A stretch of DNA of 64,000 bases, from contig NZ_AP025144.1 in assembly GCF_019977755.1 (NCBI RefSeq), positions 372,001 through 436,000 of the forward strand, written 5' to 3'. This DNA comes from Vibrio penaeicida. Lineage in GTDB: Bacteria; Pseudomonadota; Gammaproteobacteria; Enterobacterales; Vibrionaceae. This document shows, piece after piece, positions 28,166 to 40,958 of this stretch (position 1 is the first letter of the stretch; the number at the start of each line of letters is the position of its first letter). Made by a program: the position numbers and the translations under genes. The notes beneath the pieces are model-generated. The model was not told the origin of the DNA and did not search any database. It saw only the letters and a program-made list of their open reading frames with translations.

Positions 28166-28957
28166 ATGAAACCTTTGTTTAAAGCGTCACTGCTAGCTGC
28201 AACAGTTGCTCTGGCTGTAGGCTGTCAAGAAGAAGTAAAAGAAGAGCCGAAAGTAGAAGAAACCGCAAAAGTAGAACAAGCTGCTCCAGCTGTGGCATTC
28301 CAGAACGAAGATGAAAAAGCGGCATACGCAATTGGTGTATCGTTTGCAAACTACCTAAACACAAGCATCGAAAAGCCTAAAGAAATTGGTATCGAGCTGA
28401 AAAAAGAGCTTGTGCTTCAAGGTATCGAAGATGTCTTTGGTGAGAAAGCGGCGCTAAATGAAGACGAAATTCGTGCAGCTCTAGAGTCGTTGGATCAGCG
28501 TGTGGCTAAGAAAATGGAAGCACAAGCGGCTGAGAAGTCTGCTGCTGCTAAGAAAGAAGGCGACGATTTCCGCTTAGAGTTTTCTAAGCAAGAAGGCGTT
28601 TCAGCTACTGAATCTGGGCTTCTTTACCAAGTATTGAGCGCAGCGGAAGGCAACTCACCTAAAGAAACAGATACTGTTGTTGTACATTACTCAGGTACTC
28701 TGATTGATGGTACTAAGTTTGATAGCTCATACGATCGCGATCAACCTGCTACGTTCCCTCTAAATCGAGTAATTCCTGGCTGGACTGAAGGTGTTCAGCT
28801 AATGCAAGTTGGTTCTAAGTACAAGTTTGTTATCCCACCAGAGCTAGCCTACGGTGAGCAAGACACTCCTACTATTCCGGCGAACTCGACACTGGTATTT
28901 GAAGTCGAATTGCTTGAAATCGACGGTGGCGACAAAGCAGAAACTGCAACTCAGTAA
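28166..28957 (+). CDS. fkpA: FKBP-type peptidyl-prolyl isomerase FkpA
   Basis: FkpA is a periplasmic folding helper with an N-terminal dimerisation/chaperone domain and a C-terminal FKBP prolyl-isomerase domain. The 263-residue protein has a signal with a possible lipobox (LAVGC, Cys20), a Glu/Lys/Val-rich linker, the helical domain (about 50-145: DEKAAYAIGVSFANYL) and the FKBP domain (about 150-255: VVVHYSGTLIDGTKFDSS, ELAYGEQ). The E. coli protein has an ordinary signal peptide, so the Cys after the signal is a difference to note. A terminator follows. Confidence 0.94.
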   Translation: MKPLFKASLLAATVALAVGCQEEVKEEPKVEETAKVEQAAPAVAFQNEDEKAAYAIGVSFANYLNTSIEKPKEIGIELKKELVLQGIEDVFGEKAALNEDEIRAALESLDQRVAKKMEAQAAEKSAAAKKEGDDFRLEFSKQEGVSATESGLLYQVLSAAEGNSPKETDTVVVHYSGTLIDGTKFDSSYDRDQPATFPLNRVIPGWTEGVQLMQVGSKYKFVIPPELAYGEQDTPTIPANSTLVFEVELLEIDGGDKAETATQ

Positions 28958-28976
28958 GCATTGGTCTACATATTCC

Positions 28977-29003
28977 AAAAGAGCTCTCCGGAGCTCTTTT
29001 TTT
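28977..29003 (+). terminator. terminator after fkpA
   Basis: AAAGAGCTC-TCCG-GAGCTCTTT followed by further T is a strong stem-loop with T run, 20 bases after the fkpA stop. Confidence 0.93.
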
Positions 29004-29135
29004 CGTCTGTATCTAGGAAATCAATGCAATGTTTGCTCTAAGTCACTAGATAGTATGGTTATCCGTGCCCGATTAAAATTTTCTGATAAACTTCTAGCAA
29101 ATAATTGAAATAAATATGCACTAGGTAAGGTAAAC

Positions 29136-29858
29136 GTGAATACATCAGATGCGATTTATGCAGATTCGCTGCTTGAGATGGAATCCATAGATGTGAAGCC
29201 ATTTTCTGAGCACGATAAAATTATCCTTCGCTCATACGAAGCGGTGGTCGATGGGCTTGCCAGTTTAATTGGTGCACACTGTGAAATCGTATTGCACTCA
29301 CTCGAAGATCTAAATACGTCTGCCATTAAAATCGCAAATGGTGAAAATACTGGTCGCCAGGTTGGCTCACCCATTACCGATCTTGCGTTAAAAATGTTGA
29401 AGGATATTGAAGGCTCGGAACGTAACTTTTCTCGTTCTTATTTTACTCGCGCGAAGGGTGGGGTGTTGATGAAGTCAATCACAATCGCCATTCGTAACGG
29501 TGACAACCGTGTTATTGGTCTCTTATGTATCAATATCAACCTAGATGTGCCTTTCTCTCAAGTTTTGCAAGCATTTATGCCAAATGAAGAAGCGAAAGAG
29601 GCTGCCTCTTCCGTTAACTTTGCTAGCGACGTAGAAGAGCTGGTGGATCAAACGGTCGAGCGTACTATAGAAGACATCAACGCAGATAAGTCTGTTTCTA
29701 ACAACACTAAAAATCGTCAGATTGTTATGGATCTCTATGACAAAGGTATTTTTGACATAAAAGACGCAATTAACCGGGTTGCGGATAGGCTCAACATTTC
29801 AAAGCACACAGTTTATTTGTATATTCGTCAGCGTAAGACTGAGGACGGTGAGAAGTGA
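29136..29858 (+). CDS. yheO: YheO-type transcriptional regulator (PAS-like plus HTH)
   Basis: A 240-residue protein with an N-terminal PAS-like YheO domain (about residues 25-150: [23 protein letters not shown] in outline, [14 protein letters not shown]) and a C-terminal helix-turn-helix (about 200-235: [25 protein letters not shown]). It starts with GTG after AGGTAAGG. The gene is the first of the yheO-tusDCB unit, as in E. coli; its last codon overlaps the tusD start (GTGA). The signal sensed is unknown. Confidence 0.9.
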   Translation: MNTSDAIYADSLLEMESIDVKPFSEHDKIILRSYEAVVDGLASLIGAHCEIVLHSLEDLNTSAIKIANGENTGRQVGSPITDLALKMLKDIEGSERNFSRSYFTRAKGGVLMKSITIAIRNGDNRVIGLLCININLDVPFSQVLQAFMPNEEAKEAASSVNFASDVEELVDQTVERTIEDINADKSVSNNTKNRQIVMDLYDKGIFDIKDAINRVADRLNISKHTVYLYIRQRKTEDGEK

Positions 29859-30253
29859 GTGCATCTCTCACCTACACTTTGGTTGTCAATGGTGGGGTAT
29901 ATGGCACTCAATCCGCTCGAAATGCTTACCAATTCGCATGCGCACTGATTGAAAAAGGGCATACGCTAGTCAGCATTTTCTTTTATCAAGATGGCGTCTA
30001 CAACGGAACGCAATTATCGGTACCTGCTAACGATGAGTTTGATCTAACAAAAGCGTGGCAAGAGTTAGCCCAAACAAATGGTATTCGTATGGAGACTTGC
30101 GTCGCTGCCGCGTTAAGACGTGGAGTGGTTAGCCAAGATGAAGCGGAACAACATCAATTGACGCAGCACAATCTAGCCCATGGTTTTGAACAAGCCGGTT
30201 TGGGGAGCTTAGCTGAAGCAATGCTCACCCAAGATAGAGTGATTCAATTTTGA
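29855..30253 (+). CDS. tusD: sulfurtransferase subunit TusD
   Basis: TusD carries sulfur as a persulfide on a conserved cysteine during 2-thiouridine synthesis at tRNA position 34, passing it from TusA to TusE/MnmA. The 132-residue DsrE-fold protein has the catalytic Cys in [13 protein letters not shown] (Cys82). It starts with GTG overlapping the yheO stop and ends overlapping the TTG start of tusC, so the operon is translationally coupled. Confidence 0.94.
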   Translation: MSASLTYTLVVNGGVYGTQSARNAYQFACALIEKGHTLVSIFFYQDGVYNGTQLSVPANDEFDLTKAWQELAQTNGIRMETCVAAALRRGVVSQDEAEQHQLTQHNLAHGFEQAGLGSLAEAMLTQDRVIQF

Positions 30254-30606
30254 GTAAGTTAACATTTGTCTTTAGAACGTTACCTCACGGTCGAAATTCT
30301 GGACGAGAAGGCGTCGATGCGCTTTTGGCTGCATCGGCATATTGTGAGGACATATCGGTTTTGTTTATCGGTGATGGCGTTGCTCAATTACTAGCGTCGC
30401 AAAATACATCTGACATTCTTAGCAAAGATTATGCTCCAATGTTCAAACTCTTCGATTTGTATGACATCGAAAACGTGTTCATATGTGAAGATTCTCTCCT
30501 TGAGCGTGGACTAAAAGATGCAGAGTTAATCATTGATGCAAGCCGATTATCTAGAAAACAGATGATAGATAAATTGAATTCTGCTGGTAAAGCACTGACT
30601 TTCTGA
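30250..30606 (+). CDS. tusC: sulfur relay subunit TusC
   Basis: TusC is a structural subunit of the TusBCD heterohexamer. The 118-residue protein has the DsrE/F fold ([28 protein letters not shown], shown in outline; [12 protein letters not shown]). The start is TTG overlapping the tusD stop by three bases. tusB follows nine bases later. Confidence 0.92.
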   Translation: MSKLTFVFRTLPHGRNSGREGVDALLAASAYCEDISVLFIGDGVAQLLASQNTSDILSKDYAPMFKLFDLYDIENVFICEDSLLERGLKDAELIIDASRLSRKQMIDKLNSAGKALTF

Positions 30607-30615
30607 GAATAGAGC

Positions 30616-30897
30616 ATGCTACACATCGTCAAATCTCAAACTGCAATAAAAGAAGCCATCCAATACGCATCCTCACAAGATATTATCTTGCTTGTTGAAG
30701 ATTCCGTCTATGCAGCTAACACTCACCATCATGCTTTTGAATACCTCTCAAACGATAAACTGGCTATATATGTACTGATGCCTGATGTGGATGCAAGAGG
30801 ACTGAGAAGCTGTATTGATGATAATGTCGTTAAAGCCGACTTTAACGATTGGGTTACTCTCACAGAGGCACATGAAACCACCTTAACCTGGGAATAA
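30616..30897 (+). CDS. tusB: sulfur relay subunit TusB
   Basis: TusB completes the TusBCD sulfur-relay complex. The 93-residue DsrH-like protein begins MLHIVKSQTAIKEAIQYA, with the core DIILLVEDSVYAA and IYVLMPDVDARGL. It is the last gene of the yheO-tusDCB unit; the str operon promoter lies 111 bases downstream. Confidence 0.92.
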   Translation: MLHIVKSQTAIKEAIQYASSQDIILLVEDSVYAANTHHHAFEYLSNDKLAIYVLMPDVDARGLRSCIDDNVVKADFNDWVTLTEAHETTLTWE

Positions 30898-31007
30898 GCC
30901 GCATCGGCATTCAATTATCCTCCCTAAAAATGCAGTTATGATTTGAGCTTGTCTTTATGTGTTTTTCGCTAGACAAGCTAAGCTGGTAAAAAAGATCTGT
31001 ATATTTC

Positions 31008-31036
31008 TTGACACTCACATCACTGCTGCATAGAAT
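31008..31036 (+). promoter_or_regulatory. str operon promoter
   Basis: TTGACA (31008-31013), a 17-base spacer and TAGAAT (31031-31036) form a near-consensus sigma-70 promoter 85 bases before rpsL. It would drive rpsL-rpsG-fusA-tuf. Confidence 0.85.
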
Positions 31037-31117
31037 TTTGCGTCCCCAATTGTACATAGGTGCATTTTGGGGAATAGATTTTTCACAAAGCTTACTTTCA
31101 AGTAATTCAGGAGCTAG

Positions 31118-31495
<378 letters not shown>

Positions 31496-31613
31496 TGCCC
31501 CTTTTCTGTAAAAAGAAAGGCGTTAAGTAAGGCCAAACACTAAATTTTCATTTTTATTTTTTGAAGAAACTGAAAAGTTTTGGATAACCTGAAGAAGACA
31601 ACGGAGAATATCC
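31496..31613 (+). other. rpsL-rpsG intercistronic region, possible S7 control site
   Basis: A 118-base gap, unusually long inside a ribosomal operon. In E. coli the corresponding gap is the mRNA site where S7 represses its own translation. I see no decisive fold by eye, so a conserved role is inference. Confidence 0.35.
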
Positions 31614-32084
31614 ATGCCACGTCGTCGCGTAATTGGTCAGCGTAAGATCCTTCCAGATCCTAAGTTCAAATCTGAATTGCTGGCAAAGTTCGTTAACATC
31701 CTTATGGTTGACGGAAAGAAATCTACTGCAGAGAAAATTGTTTACACTGCACTAGAAGCAATGGCTGAGAAATCTGGTAAAGATCACTTAGCTGTATTTG
31801 AAGAAGCTCTTGAAAATGTTCGCCCAGCGGTAGAAGTTAAATCTCGCCGTGTGGGTGGTTCAACTTACCAAGTACCTGTAGAAGTACGTCCGGTTCGCCG
31901 TAACGCACTTGCTATGCGTTGGTTGGTTGAAGCTGCGCGTAAGCGTGGTGAAAAATCTATGGCTCAACGCCTAGCTGCTGAAATGCTAGATGCGTCTGAG
32001 AACAAAGGTACTGCGGTTAAGAAACGTGAAGACGTTCACCGTATGGCTGATGCTAACAAAGCATTCGCACATTACCGCTGGTAA
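31614..32084 (+). CDS. rpsG: 30S ribosomal protein S7
   Basis: S7 nucleates assembly of the 30S head and contacts E-site tRNA. The 156-residue protein begins [16 protein letters not shown] and has the beta-hairpin segment [14 protein letters not shown]. Second gene of the str operon; 75 bases precede fusA. Confidence 0.99.
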   Translation: MPRRRVIGQRKILPDPKFKSELLAKFVNILMVDGKKSTAEKIVYTALEAMAEKSGKDHLAVFEEALENVRPAVEVKSRRVGGSTYQVPVEVRPVRRNALAMRWLVEAARKRGEKSMAQRLAAEMLDASENKGTAVKKREDVHRMADANKAFAHYRW

Positions 32085-32159
32085 TACCTTCTGTGCTGCG
32101 AGGTTCTCTCGCAGCACTTTTCTATTTCCTAAGGTGAACCTTAGTAAGAGGATACAATC

Positions 32160-34256
32160 GTGGCTCGTAAAACTCCTATTGAGCGCTACCGTAATATCGG
32201 TATTTGTGCTCACGTAGACGCAGGAAAAACAACCACAACTGAGCGTATTCTGTTCTACACTGGCCTTTCTCACAAAATCGGCGAAGTTCACGATGGTGCT
32301 GCAACCATGGACTGGATGGAGCAGGAGCAGGAGCGTGGTATTACCATCACCTCAGCTGCAACTACTACTTTCTGGCGTGGTATGGAAGCACAGTTCCAAG
32401 ATCATCGCGTAAACATCATTGATACCCCTGGACACGTAGACTTTACTATCGAAGTAGAGCGTTCTCTCCGTGTACTTGATGGTGCAGTGGTTGTGTTCTG
32501 TGGCTCTTCAGGTGTTGAACCTCAGTCTGAAACTGTATGGCGTCAAGCAGACAAATACCAAGTTCCTCGTATGGTATTTGTAAACAAGATGGACCGTGCA
32601 GGTGCAGATTTTCTACGCGTTGTAAACCAAATTAAAGATCGTCTTGGTGCGAACCCAGTTCCTATCCAATTAAATATTGGTGCAGAAGATGAGTTCAGAG
32701 GTGTCATTGACCTTATCAAGATGAAAGCAATCAACTGGAATGAAGCCGATCAAGGCATGACGTTTACATACGAAGACATTCCAGCTGACATGCAAGAACT
32801 TGCGGAAGAGTGGCATTCAAATCTAGTTGAAGCAGCGGCTGAAGCAAGCGAAGAGTTAATGGACAAATACCTTGAAGACGGTGAATTAACTGAAGCTGAA
32901 ATCAAGGATGCGCTACGTACTCGTACACTAAACAACGAAATCGTACTGGCTACATGTGGCAGTGCGTTCAAGAATAAAGGTGTGCAAGCCGTATTGGATG
33001 CTGTTATTGAATTCCTACCTTCGCCTGTTGATGTACCTGCAATCAAAGGTATAGACGACGATGAAAATGAAGTTGAGCGTCATGCTGACGACAACGAACC
33101 ATTTTCTGCACTCGCGTTTAAAATTGCGACAGACCCATTTGTAGGCACATTGACATTCATGCGTGTTTACTCTGGTGTTGTGAACTCTGGCGACAGCGTC
33201 TATAACTCAGTTAAGCAGAAGCGTGAACGTTTCGGTCGTATTGTGCAGATGCACTCAAACAAGCGTGAAGAGATTAAAGAAATTCGCGCTGGCGACATTG
33301 CCGCTGCAGTTGGTCTAAAAGATGTAACAACAGGTGATACGCTGTGTAATCAAGATCATAAAGTGGTACTTGAACGCATGGAGTTCCCTGAACCAGTAAT
33401 TCAAATTGCAGTTGAACCTCGCTCTCAAGCTGATCAGGAAAAAATGGGTATTGCGCTAGGTAAACTGGCAGCAGAAGATCCTTCTTTCCGTGTTGAAACT
33501 GATGATGAAACAGGTCAAGTACTGATTTCGGGTATGGGAGAACTCCATCTAGAAATTATTGTTGATCGCATGAAGCGTGAATTCAGTGTGGACTGCAACG
33601 TGGGTAAACCACAAGTTGCTTACCGTGAAACAATTCGCGGTAGCACAGAAGTTGAAGGCAAATTTGTCCGCCAGTCAGGTGGTAGAGGTCAATACGGACA
33701 TGTATGGCTGAAACTAGAACCTGCAGAAGTTGGTGACGGGTTTGTTTTTGTAGATGAGATCGTTGGTGGTGCTGTTCCTAAAGAATACATCAGCTCCGTA
33801 TCGAAAGGTATCGAGGAGCAAATGAACAACGGTGTGTTGGCTGGCTATCCTGTACTGGATGTTAAAGCAACACTCTTCGATGGTTCATACCACGATGTCG
33901 ACTCAAGTGAGATGGCGTTTAAAATCGCTGGCTCCATGGCCTTTAGGAACGGTGCACTTGAAGCGCAACCTGTTCTTTTAGAGCCAATGATGAAGGTTGA
34001 AGTAACGACTCCAGAAGACTGGATGGGTGATGTAGTAGGCGATCTTAACCGTCGTCGCGGCATCATTGAAGGTATGGACGAGGGGACAGCTGGCCTGAAG
34101 ATAATTCGTGCACAAGTTCCGTTGTCAGCCATGTTCGGGTACGCAACTGACTTACGTTCTGCGACACAAGGTCGTGCTTCTTACTCCATGGAGTTTAGTG
34201 AGTACGCTGAAGTGCCTAAAAATGTTGCTGAAGCAATTATTTCAGAGCGTGGATAA
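32160..34256 (+). CDS. fusA: elongation factor G
   Basis: EF-G drives translocation using GTP. The 698-residue protein has the G domain with G1 [13 protein letters not shown]2 RGITI, G3 DTPGH and G4 NKMD, then domains II-V ([12 protein letters not shown] in domain IV). The start is GTG. It lies in the str operon between rpsG and tuf. The length is close to the 704 residues of E. coli EF-G. Confidence 0.98.
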   Translation: MARKTPIERYRNIGICAHVDAGKTTTTERILFYTGLSHKIGEVHDGAATMDWMEQEQERGITITSAATTTFWRGMEAQFQDHRVNIIDTPGHVDFTIEVERSLRVLDGAVVVFCGSSGVEPQSETVWRQADKYQVPRMVFVNKMDRAGADFLRVVNQIKDRLGANPVPIQLNIGAEDEFRGVIDLIKMKAINWNEADQGMTFTYEDIPADMQELAEEWHSNLVEAAAEASEELMDKYLEDGELTEAEIKDALRTRTLNNEIVLATCGSAFKNKGVQAVLDAVIEFLPSPVDVPAIKGIDDDENEVERHADDNEPFSALAFKIATDPFVGTLTFMRVYSGVVNSGDSVYNSVKQKRERFGRIVQMHSNKREEIKEIRAGDIAAAVGLKDVTTGDTLCNQDHKVVLERMEFPEPVIQIAVEPRSQADQEKMGIALGKLAAEDPSFRVETDDETGQVLISGMGELHLEIIVDRMKREFSVDCNVGKPQVAYRETIRGSTEVEGKFVRQSGGRGQYGHVWLKLEPAEVGDGFVFVDEIVGGAVPKEYISSVSKGIEEQMNNGVLAGYPVLDVKATLFDGSYHDVDSSEMAFKIAGSMAFRNGALEAQPVLLEPMMKVEVTTPEDWMGDVVGDLNRRRGIIEGMDEGTAGLKIIRAQVPLSAMFGYATDLRSATQGRASYSMEFSEYAEVPKNVAEAIISERG

Positions 34257-34374
34257 TCGTTATTTGATTAATAACGAACCTATTGCGCTGACGCACGTTG
34301 GCGCATAAAATAGCAAATTCTGGCGCACCTTGAGCAGATTTCAGGGTGAATCATAACTAGGAAGGAACACGATC

Positions 34375-35559
34375 GTGTCTAAAGAAAAATTTGAACGTAC
34401 GAAACCGCACGTAAACGTTGGTACTATCGGCCACGTTGACCACGGTAAAACAACTCTAACTGCTGCAATCTGTACTACTCTATCTAAAGTGTACGGCGGT
34501 GAAGCGAAAGACTTCGCATCAATCGATAACGCTCCAGAAGAGCGTGAGCGCGGTATCACAATCGCAACTTCTCACGTTGAGTACGACACTCCATCTCGTC
34601 ACTACGCACACGTAGACTGCCCAGGACACGCCGATTATGTTAAGAACATGATCACAGGTGCTGCGCAAATGGACGGTGGTATCCTAGTTGTAGCTGCGAC
34701 TGATGGTCCAATGCCTCAAACTCGTGAGCACATCCTACTAGGCCGTCAGGTTGGTATCCCTTACATCATCGTATTCATGAACAAGTGTGACATGGTTGAT
34801 GATGAAGAGCTTCTAGAGCTAGTAGAAATGGAAGTTCGTGAACTTCTTTCTGAGTACGAATTCCCAGGTGATGACCTACCAGTTATCCAAGGTTCAGCTC
34901 TTGGCGCTCTAAACGGCGAGAAGCAGTGGGAAGACAAGATTGTAGAGCTTGCAGAAGCACTAGATTCTTACATCCCAGAGCCAGAGCGTGCTGTAGATCA
35001 GCCGTTCCTACTACCAATCGAAGACGTATTCTCTATCCAGGGTCGTGGTACGGTTGTAACAGGTCGTATCGAGCGTGGTATCCTAAACGTAGGTAACGAA
35101 GTAGAAATCGTTGGTATCAAAGATACTACAACTACTACATGTACTGGTGTTGAGATGTTCCGTAAGCTTCTAGACGAAGGTCGTGCGGGCGAGAACGTTG
35201 GTGCACTTCTACGTGGTACTAAGCGTGAAGAAGTTGAGCGTGGTCAAGTACTGGCTGCACCGGGTTCAATCAACCCACACACTAAGTTTGAGTCAGAAGT
35301 ATACGTTCTGTCTAAAGACGAAGGTGGTCGCCACACTCCATTCTTCAAAGGTTACCGTCCACAGTTCTACTTCCGTACTACGGACGTAACGGGTGACATC
35401 ACTCTTCCTGAAGGCGTTGAAATGGTAATGCCTGGCGACAACGTACAAATGACTGTTGAACTAATCGCTCCAATCGCGATGGATGAAGGTCTACGTTTCG
35501 CAATCCGTGAAGGTGGTCGTACTGTAGGTGCTGGTGTTGTTGCGAAAATCTTCGACTAA
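34375..35559 (+). CDS. tuf: elongation factor Tu
   Basis: EF-Tu brings aminoacyl-tRNA to the ribosome. The 394-residue protein has [14 protein letters not shown] (G1), [14 protein letters not shown] (G2), [18 protein letters not shown] (G3) and NKCDM (G4). The start is GTG with AGGAAGG upstream. Many gammaproteobacteria carry a second tuf copy elsewhere; only this str-operon copy is in the window. A terminator closes the operon. Confidence 0.99.
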   Translation: MSKEKFERTKPHVNVGTIGHVDHGKTTLTAAICTTLSKVYGGEAKDFASIDNAPEERERGITIATSHVEYDTPSRHYAHVDCPGHADYVKNMITGAAQMDGGILVVAATDGPMPQTREHILLGRQVGIPYIIVFMNKCDMVDDEELLELVEMEVRELLSEYEFPGDDLPVIQGSALGALNGEKQWEDKIVELAEALDSYIPEPERAVDQPFLLPIEDVFSIQGRGTVVTGRIERGILNVGNEVEIVGIKDTTTTTCTGVEMFRKLLDEGRAGENVGALLRGTKREEVERGQVLAAPGSINPHTKFESEVYVLSKDEGGRHTPFFKGYRPQFYFRTTDVTGDITLPEGVEMVMPGDNVQMTVELIAPIAMDEGLRFAIREGGRTVGAGVVAKIFD

Positions 35560-35589
35560 TATCGAATGATTTTGCGATAATCGCATCTT

Positions 35590-35617
35590 AAAAAGGAGCT
35601 TCGGCTCCTTTTTTTAT
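35590..35617 (+). terminator. terminator of the str operon
   Basis: AAAGGAGC-TTCG-GCTCCTTT followed by further T, 31 bases after the tuf stop. Confidence 0.93.
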
Positions 35618-35690
35618 TTCTATTTCAACGACCTCTTAAACCTCCTTTTCTTATATAACCAATTCTTCTAATCAAAATGTCAATAAGATT

Positions 35691-35709
35691 GGCAATGCTA
35701 ACCATTCTC
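35691..35709. promoter_or_regulatory. candidate Fur box upstream of bfd
   Basis: The 19-base site matches the Fur consensus GATAATGATAATCATTATC at 14 of 19 positions, with 13 of 16 in the core AATGCTAACCATTCTC. It lies 38 bases before the bfd start, where binding would block transcription. Iron control of bfd is known in other bacteria. Confidence 0.6.
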
Positions 35710-35746
35710 GTTTATATTTCTAATTGTAATAGATTGGATGTAGAAA

Positions 35747-35935
35747 ATGTTTGTTTGTATTTGCCACGGTGTATCTGATAAAAAAATTCGACAGCTAGCT
35801 CTTGAAGAAGGGGTGACTGATATCAAAGGAATTAGGCAGTGTACGCCTCTCGGATCCCAATGTGGAAAGTGCGTAAAAAGTGCAAAGGAAATTCTTAACG
35901 ACACAGTATCAACATTGTTTAAGAAAGTCGGCTAA
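35747..35935 (+). CDS. bfd: bacterioferritin-associated ferredoxin
   Basis: Bfd carries a 2Fe-2S cluster and reduces the ferric core of bacterioferritin so that iron can be released. The 62-residue protein has the cluster ligands Cys4 and Cys6 (FVCICHGVSD) and Cys39 and Cys42 (SQCGKCVK). It is followed by bfr after 88 bases, the usual pair, and preceded by a likely Fur box. Confidence 0.95.
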   Translation: MFVCICHGVSDKKIRQLALEEGVTDIKGIRQCTPLGSQCGKCVKSAKEILNDTVSTLFKKVG

Positions 35936-36023
35936 CGCTCAATATTGAGACAGCCCTAAAATAGCTTTGACACCTTTGAGATTGCTTCTAAAGTTAAAGA
36001 AGCCGATCAAGGAGGGCTTTGTC

Positions 36024-36500
36024 ATGAAAGGTGATCCAAAAATTATACAACACCTCAATATTGTTTTAGGGAATGAGTTAGTAGCAATTAACCAATACTT
36101 TTTACATGCAAGAATGTACAAAGATTGGGGGCTTAAGCATTTGGCAGATAAAGAATACGAAGAATCTATTGATGAGATGAAGCATGCTGATCATCTTATA
36201 GAGCGAATCCTATTTTTAGAAGGACTACCTAATCTTCAAGATTTGGGTAAGCTTATGATAGGTGAGGACACAAAGGAAATGCTTGAGTGTGACCTCAAAG
36301 TCGAAATGTCCGCTATTCCAGATCTGAAAGAAGCGATAGCATATGCTGAAAGTGTTCGTGATTTTGTCTCTAGAGATTTATTCCAAAACATACTAGAAGA
36401 CGAAGAAGAGCATGTTGATTGGCTCGAAACACAGCTAGGGCTAATTGATAAAGTCGGTATTGAGAACTATCAGCAAGCACAATTCGTTGATGAGAATTAA
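36024..36500 (+). CDS. bfr: bacterioferritin
   Basis: Bfr stores iron in a 24-subunit heme-containing shell. The 158-residue protein keeps all ferroxidase ligands (Glu18, Glu51, His54, Glu94, Glu127, His130) and the heme ligand Met52. The ATG at 36024 has AAGGAGGG upstream; a longer frame reaching 35967 is discarded because ferritin numbering fits the short form exactly. A strong terminator follows. Confidence 0.97.
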   Translation: MKGDPKIIQHLNIVLGNELVAINQYFLHARMYKDWGLKHLADKEYEESIDEMKHADHLIERILFLEGLPNLQDLGKLMIGEDTKEMLECDLKVEMSAIPDLKEAIAYAESVRDFVSRDLFQNILEDEEEHVDWLETQLGLIDKVGIENYQQAQFVDEN

Positions 36501-36511
36501 ATAGAATTTTG

Positions 36512-36548
36512 AAAGCCGAAGTAGTCTGCTAGATTACTTCGGCTTTTT
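36512..36548 (+). terminator. terminator after bfr
   Basis: Eleven-base arms AAGCCGAAGTA/TACTTCGGCTT are followed by T-rich sequence, 11 bases after the bfr stop. Confidence 0.92.
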
Positions 36549-36585
36549 ACTGCCAAAAACTTCCCGCTTATTTTTCCATCGTCTA

Positions 36586-36613
36586 TTGCATACCAATTTG
36601 TGATCTGTATAAT
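36586..36613 (+). promoter_or_regulatory. S10 operon promoter
   Basis: TTGCAT (36586-36591), a 16-base spacer and a perfect TATAAT (36608-36613). It lies about 260 bases upstream of rpsJ and implies a long leader. Confidence 0.8.
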
Positions 36614-37184
<571 letters not shown>

Positions 37185-37198
37185 GGGAGATTAGAATA

Positions 37199-37828
37199 AT
37201 GATTGGTCTAGTCGGACGTAAAGTGGGTATGACCCGCGTATTTACCGAAGAAGGCGTTTCTATCCCAGTAACCGTTGTTGAGGTTGAAGCGAACCGTATT
37301 TCTCAAGTTAAAACTCTTGAGTCTGATGGCTACGCTGCAATCCAGGTAACTACTGGTACTAAGAAAGCTAACCGTGTTGTTAAAGCTGAAGCTGGTCACT
37401 TTGCGAAAGCAGGTGTTGAAGCTGGTCGCGGTCTTTGGGAATTCCGTTTAGAAAACGGTGAAGAGTTTGAAGTTGGCTCAGAGCTAAACGTAGAACTTTT
37501 CAACGAAGTTAAAAAAGTAGACGTTACTGGTACATCTAAAGGTAAGGGTTTCCAAGGCGCTGTTAAGCGTTGGAACTTCCGTACTCAAGATATGACTCAC
37601 GGTAACTCATTGTCTCACCGTGCACCGGGTTCAATTGGCCAATGTCAAACTCCAGGTCGCGTGTTTAAAGGCAAGAAAATGGCAGGTCACATGGGTGCTG
37701 AGCGTGTAACGACTCAAAACCTAGAGATCGTACGTGTTGACGCTGAGCGCAATCTGCTTCTTATTAAAGGTGCAGTACCAGGCGCGACTGGCGGTAACGT
37801 GATCGTAAAACCAGCTGTTAAAGCATAA
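37199..37828 (+). CDS. rplC: 50S ribosomal protein L3
   Basis: L3 is an early assembly protein near the peptidyl-transferase centre. The 209-residue protein begins [19 protein letters not shown] and has the internal loop [18 protein letters not shown] that holds the methylated glutamine in enterobacteria. Second gene of the S10 operon, 14 bases after rpsJ. Confidence 0.99.
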   Translation: MIGLVGRKVGMTRVFTEEGVSIPVTVVEVEANRISQVKTLESDGYAAIQVTTGTKKANRVVKAEAGHFAKAGVEAGRGLWEFRLENGEEFEVGSELNVELFNEVKKVDVTGTSKGKGFQGAVKRWNFRTQDMTHGNSLSHRAPGSIGQCQTPGRVFKGKKMAGHMGAERVTTQNLEIVRVDAERNLLLIKGAVPGATGGNVIVKPAVKA

Positions 37829-37844
37829 CGTCTAGGAGTAAGTA

Positions 37845-38447
37845 ATGGAATTGATAGTTAAAGGTGCTGATGCACTAACTGTTTCCGAGACTACTTTCGG
37901 ACGTGACTTCAACGAAGCTCTTGTACACCAAGTAGTTGTTGCGTACGCAGCAGGTGCTCGTCAAGGTACACGTGCTCAAAAGACTCGTTCTGAAGTATCT
38001 GGCGGTGGCGCTAAGCCATGGCGTCAAAAAGGTACTGGCCGTGCACGTGCTGGTACAATTCGTAGCCCAATCTGGCGTACAGGTGGTGTTACTTTTGCTG
38101 CGAAACCACAGGATCACAGTCAAAAAGTAAACAAAAAAATGTACCGCGGTGCTATGAAGAGCATTCTTTCTGAGTTGGTTCGTCAAGAGCGTCTAATCGT
38201 TGTTGATAACTTCTCAGTTGAAGCGCCAAAAACTAAAGAGCTAGTAGCTAAGCTTAAAGAGCTTGAGCTTAACGATGTTCTTATCGTAACTGGCGAAGTA
38301 GATGAGAATCTATTCTTAGCTGCTCGTAACCTATACAAAGTTGATGCACGTGACGTTGCTGGTATTGATCCAGTCAGCCTAGTTGCTTTCGACAAGGTTC
38401 TGATGACTGCAGAAGCAGTTAAGCAAGTTGAGGAGATGCTAGCATGA
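37845..38447 (+). CDS. rplD: 50S ribosomal protein L4
   Basis: L4 lines the exit tunnel and in E. coli represses the S10 operon by binding its leader. The 200-residue protein has the extended tunnel loop [19 protein letters not shown]. Its stop overlaps the rplW start by four bases (ATGA). Confidence 0.99.
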   Translation: MELIVKGADALTVSETTFGRDFNEALVHQVVVAYAAGARQGTRAQKTRSEVSGGGAKPWRQKGTGRARAGTIRSPIWRTGGVTFAAKPQDHSQKVNKKMYRGAMKSILSELVRQERLIVVDNFSVEAPKTKELVAKLKELELNDVLIVTGEVDENLFLAARNLYKVDARDVAGIDPVSLVAFDKVLMTAEAVKQVEEMLA

Positions 38448-38746
38448 TCACTGAAGAGCGTATCCTAAAAGTTCTACGTGCTCCGCACATCTCTGAAAAA
38501 GCAACTATGGCTGCAGAGAAAGCGAACACTATCGTTTTCAAAGTTGCACAAGATGCTACTAAGAAAGAGATCAAAGCTGCTGTAGAAAAGCTTTTTGAAG
38601 TTGAAGTTAAGTCTGTAAATACTCTTATTACTAAGGGTAAGACCAAACGTCAAGGTCTACGCCAAGGTCGCCGCAGCGACGTTAAGAAAGCGTACGTTAC
38701 TTTGAAAGAAGGTCAAGATCTTGACTTTGTTGGCGGCGCGGAATAA
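38444..38746 (+). CDS. rplW: 50S ribosomal protein L23
   Basis: L23 is at the tunnel exit and docks trigger factor and SRP. The 100-residue protein shows [19 protein letters not shown] and the C-terminal [15 protein letters not shown]. It overlaps the rplD stop and precedes rplB by 16 bases. Confidence 0.99.
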   Translation: MITEERILKVLRAPHISEKATMAAEKANTIVFKVAQDATKKEIKAAVEKLFEVEVKSVNTLITKGKTKRQGLRQGRRSDVKKAYVTLKEGQDLDFVGGAE

Positions 38747-38762
38747 CAGGAGTAGTTGAAAA

Positions 38763-39886
<1,124 letters not shown>

Positions 39887-39896
39887 GGAGTAGATG

Positions 39897-40229
39897 ATGG
39901 AAGCTATTGCTAAACATAACTTTGCTCGTATTTCTCCTCAGAAAGCACGCTTAGTTGCTGATCAAATCCGCGGTAAATCTGTGGATCAGGCTCTTGAACT
40001 ACTAACTTTCAGCAATAAAAAAGCTGCAGAGTTAATCAAAAAAGTTCTTGAATCAGCAATCGCGAATGCAGAGCACAACGAAGGTGCAGACATCGACGAT
40101 CTGAATGTCGCTAAAATCTTCGTAGATGAAGGCCCAACCATGAAGCGTATTATGCCTCGTGCAAAAGGTCGTGCGGATCGTATCTTGAAGCGTTCAAGCC
40201 ACATCACTGTTGTTGTAGCAGATCGCTAA
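39897..40229 (+). CDS. rplV: 50S ribosomal protein L22
   Basis: L22 lines the exit tunnel with a long hairpin ([17 protein letters not shown]), where macrolide-resistance changes occur in other species. Two ATG codons are adjacent (39894 and 39897); the second gives the 110-residue length and [13 protein letters not shown] start usual for the family. Confidence 0.98.
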   Translation: MEAIAKHNFARISPQKARLVADQIRGKSVDQALELLTFSNKKAAELIKKVLESAIANAEHNEGADIDDLNVAKIFVDEGPTMKRIMPRAKGRADRILKRSSHITVVVADR

Positions 40230-40248
40230 GAGACTAGGAGAGTAAGCA

Positions 40249-40947
40249 ATGGGTCAGAAAGTACATCCAAATGGTATTCGTCTTGGCATCGTTAAGCCTT
40301 GGAATGCTACATGGTTTGCTAACACCAAAGATTTCGCTGACAACCTAGACGGCGACTTCAAGGTACGTCAGTTCCTAACGAAGGAACTTTCAAAAGCGTC
40401 TCTATCACGCATCGTTATCGAGCGTCCTGCAAAGAGTATCCGTGTGACTATTCACACTGCTCGTCCAGGTGTTGTAATCGGTAAGAAAGGTGAAGACGTA
40501 GAGAAGCTACGCGCAGCTGTAGCTAAAATTGCAGGTGTACCAGCGCAAATCAACATCGCTGAAGTACGCAAGCCAGAGCTTGACGCTCAGCTTGTGGGTG
40601 ACAGCATCGCGTCTCAACTAGAGCGTCGTGTTATGTTCCGTCGTGCTATGAAGCGCGCGGTACAGAATGCTATGCGTCTAGGCGCTAAAGGCATCAAAGT
40701 GGAAGTAAGTGGTCGTCTAGGCGGCGCTGAAATTGCACGTTCAGAGTGGTACCGTGAAGGTCGTGTACCTCTACACACTCTACGTGCTGACATTGATTAC
40801 GCAACTTCTTCGGCTCACACCCAATACGGTGTAATCGGCATTAAAGTTTGGATCTTCAAAGGTGAGATCCTAGGCGGAATGCCAGCAGCTAATGCTGTAG
40901 AGCCAAAGGCTGACAAGCCTAAGAAGCAGCGTAAAGGCCGTAAGTAA
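40249..40947 (+). CDS. rpsC: 30S ribosomal protein S3
   Basis: S3 is at the mRNA entry channel. The 232-residue protein has the KH domain with [15 protein letters not shown] and the C-terminal domain [18 protein letters not shown]. Its lysine-rich tail ends KKQRKGRK. Confidence 0.99.
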   Translation: MGQKVHPNGIRLGIVKPWNATWFANTKDFADNLDGDFKVRQFLTKELSKASLSRIVIERPAKSIRVTIHTARPGVVIGKKGEDVEKLRAAVAKIAGVPAQINIAEVRKPELDAQLVGDSIASQLERRVMFRRAMKRAVQNAMRLGAKGIKVEVSGRLGGAEIARSEWYREGRVPLHTLRADIDYATSSAHTQYGVIGIKVWIFKGEILGGMPAANAVEPKADKPKKQRKGRK

Positions 40948-40958
40948 GGAGTCGACTG

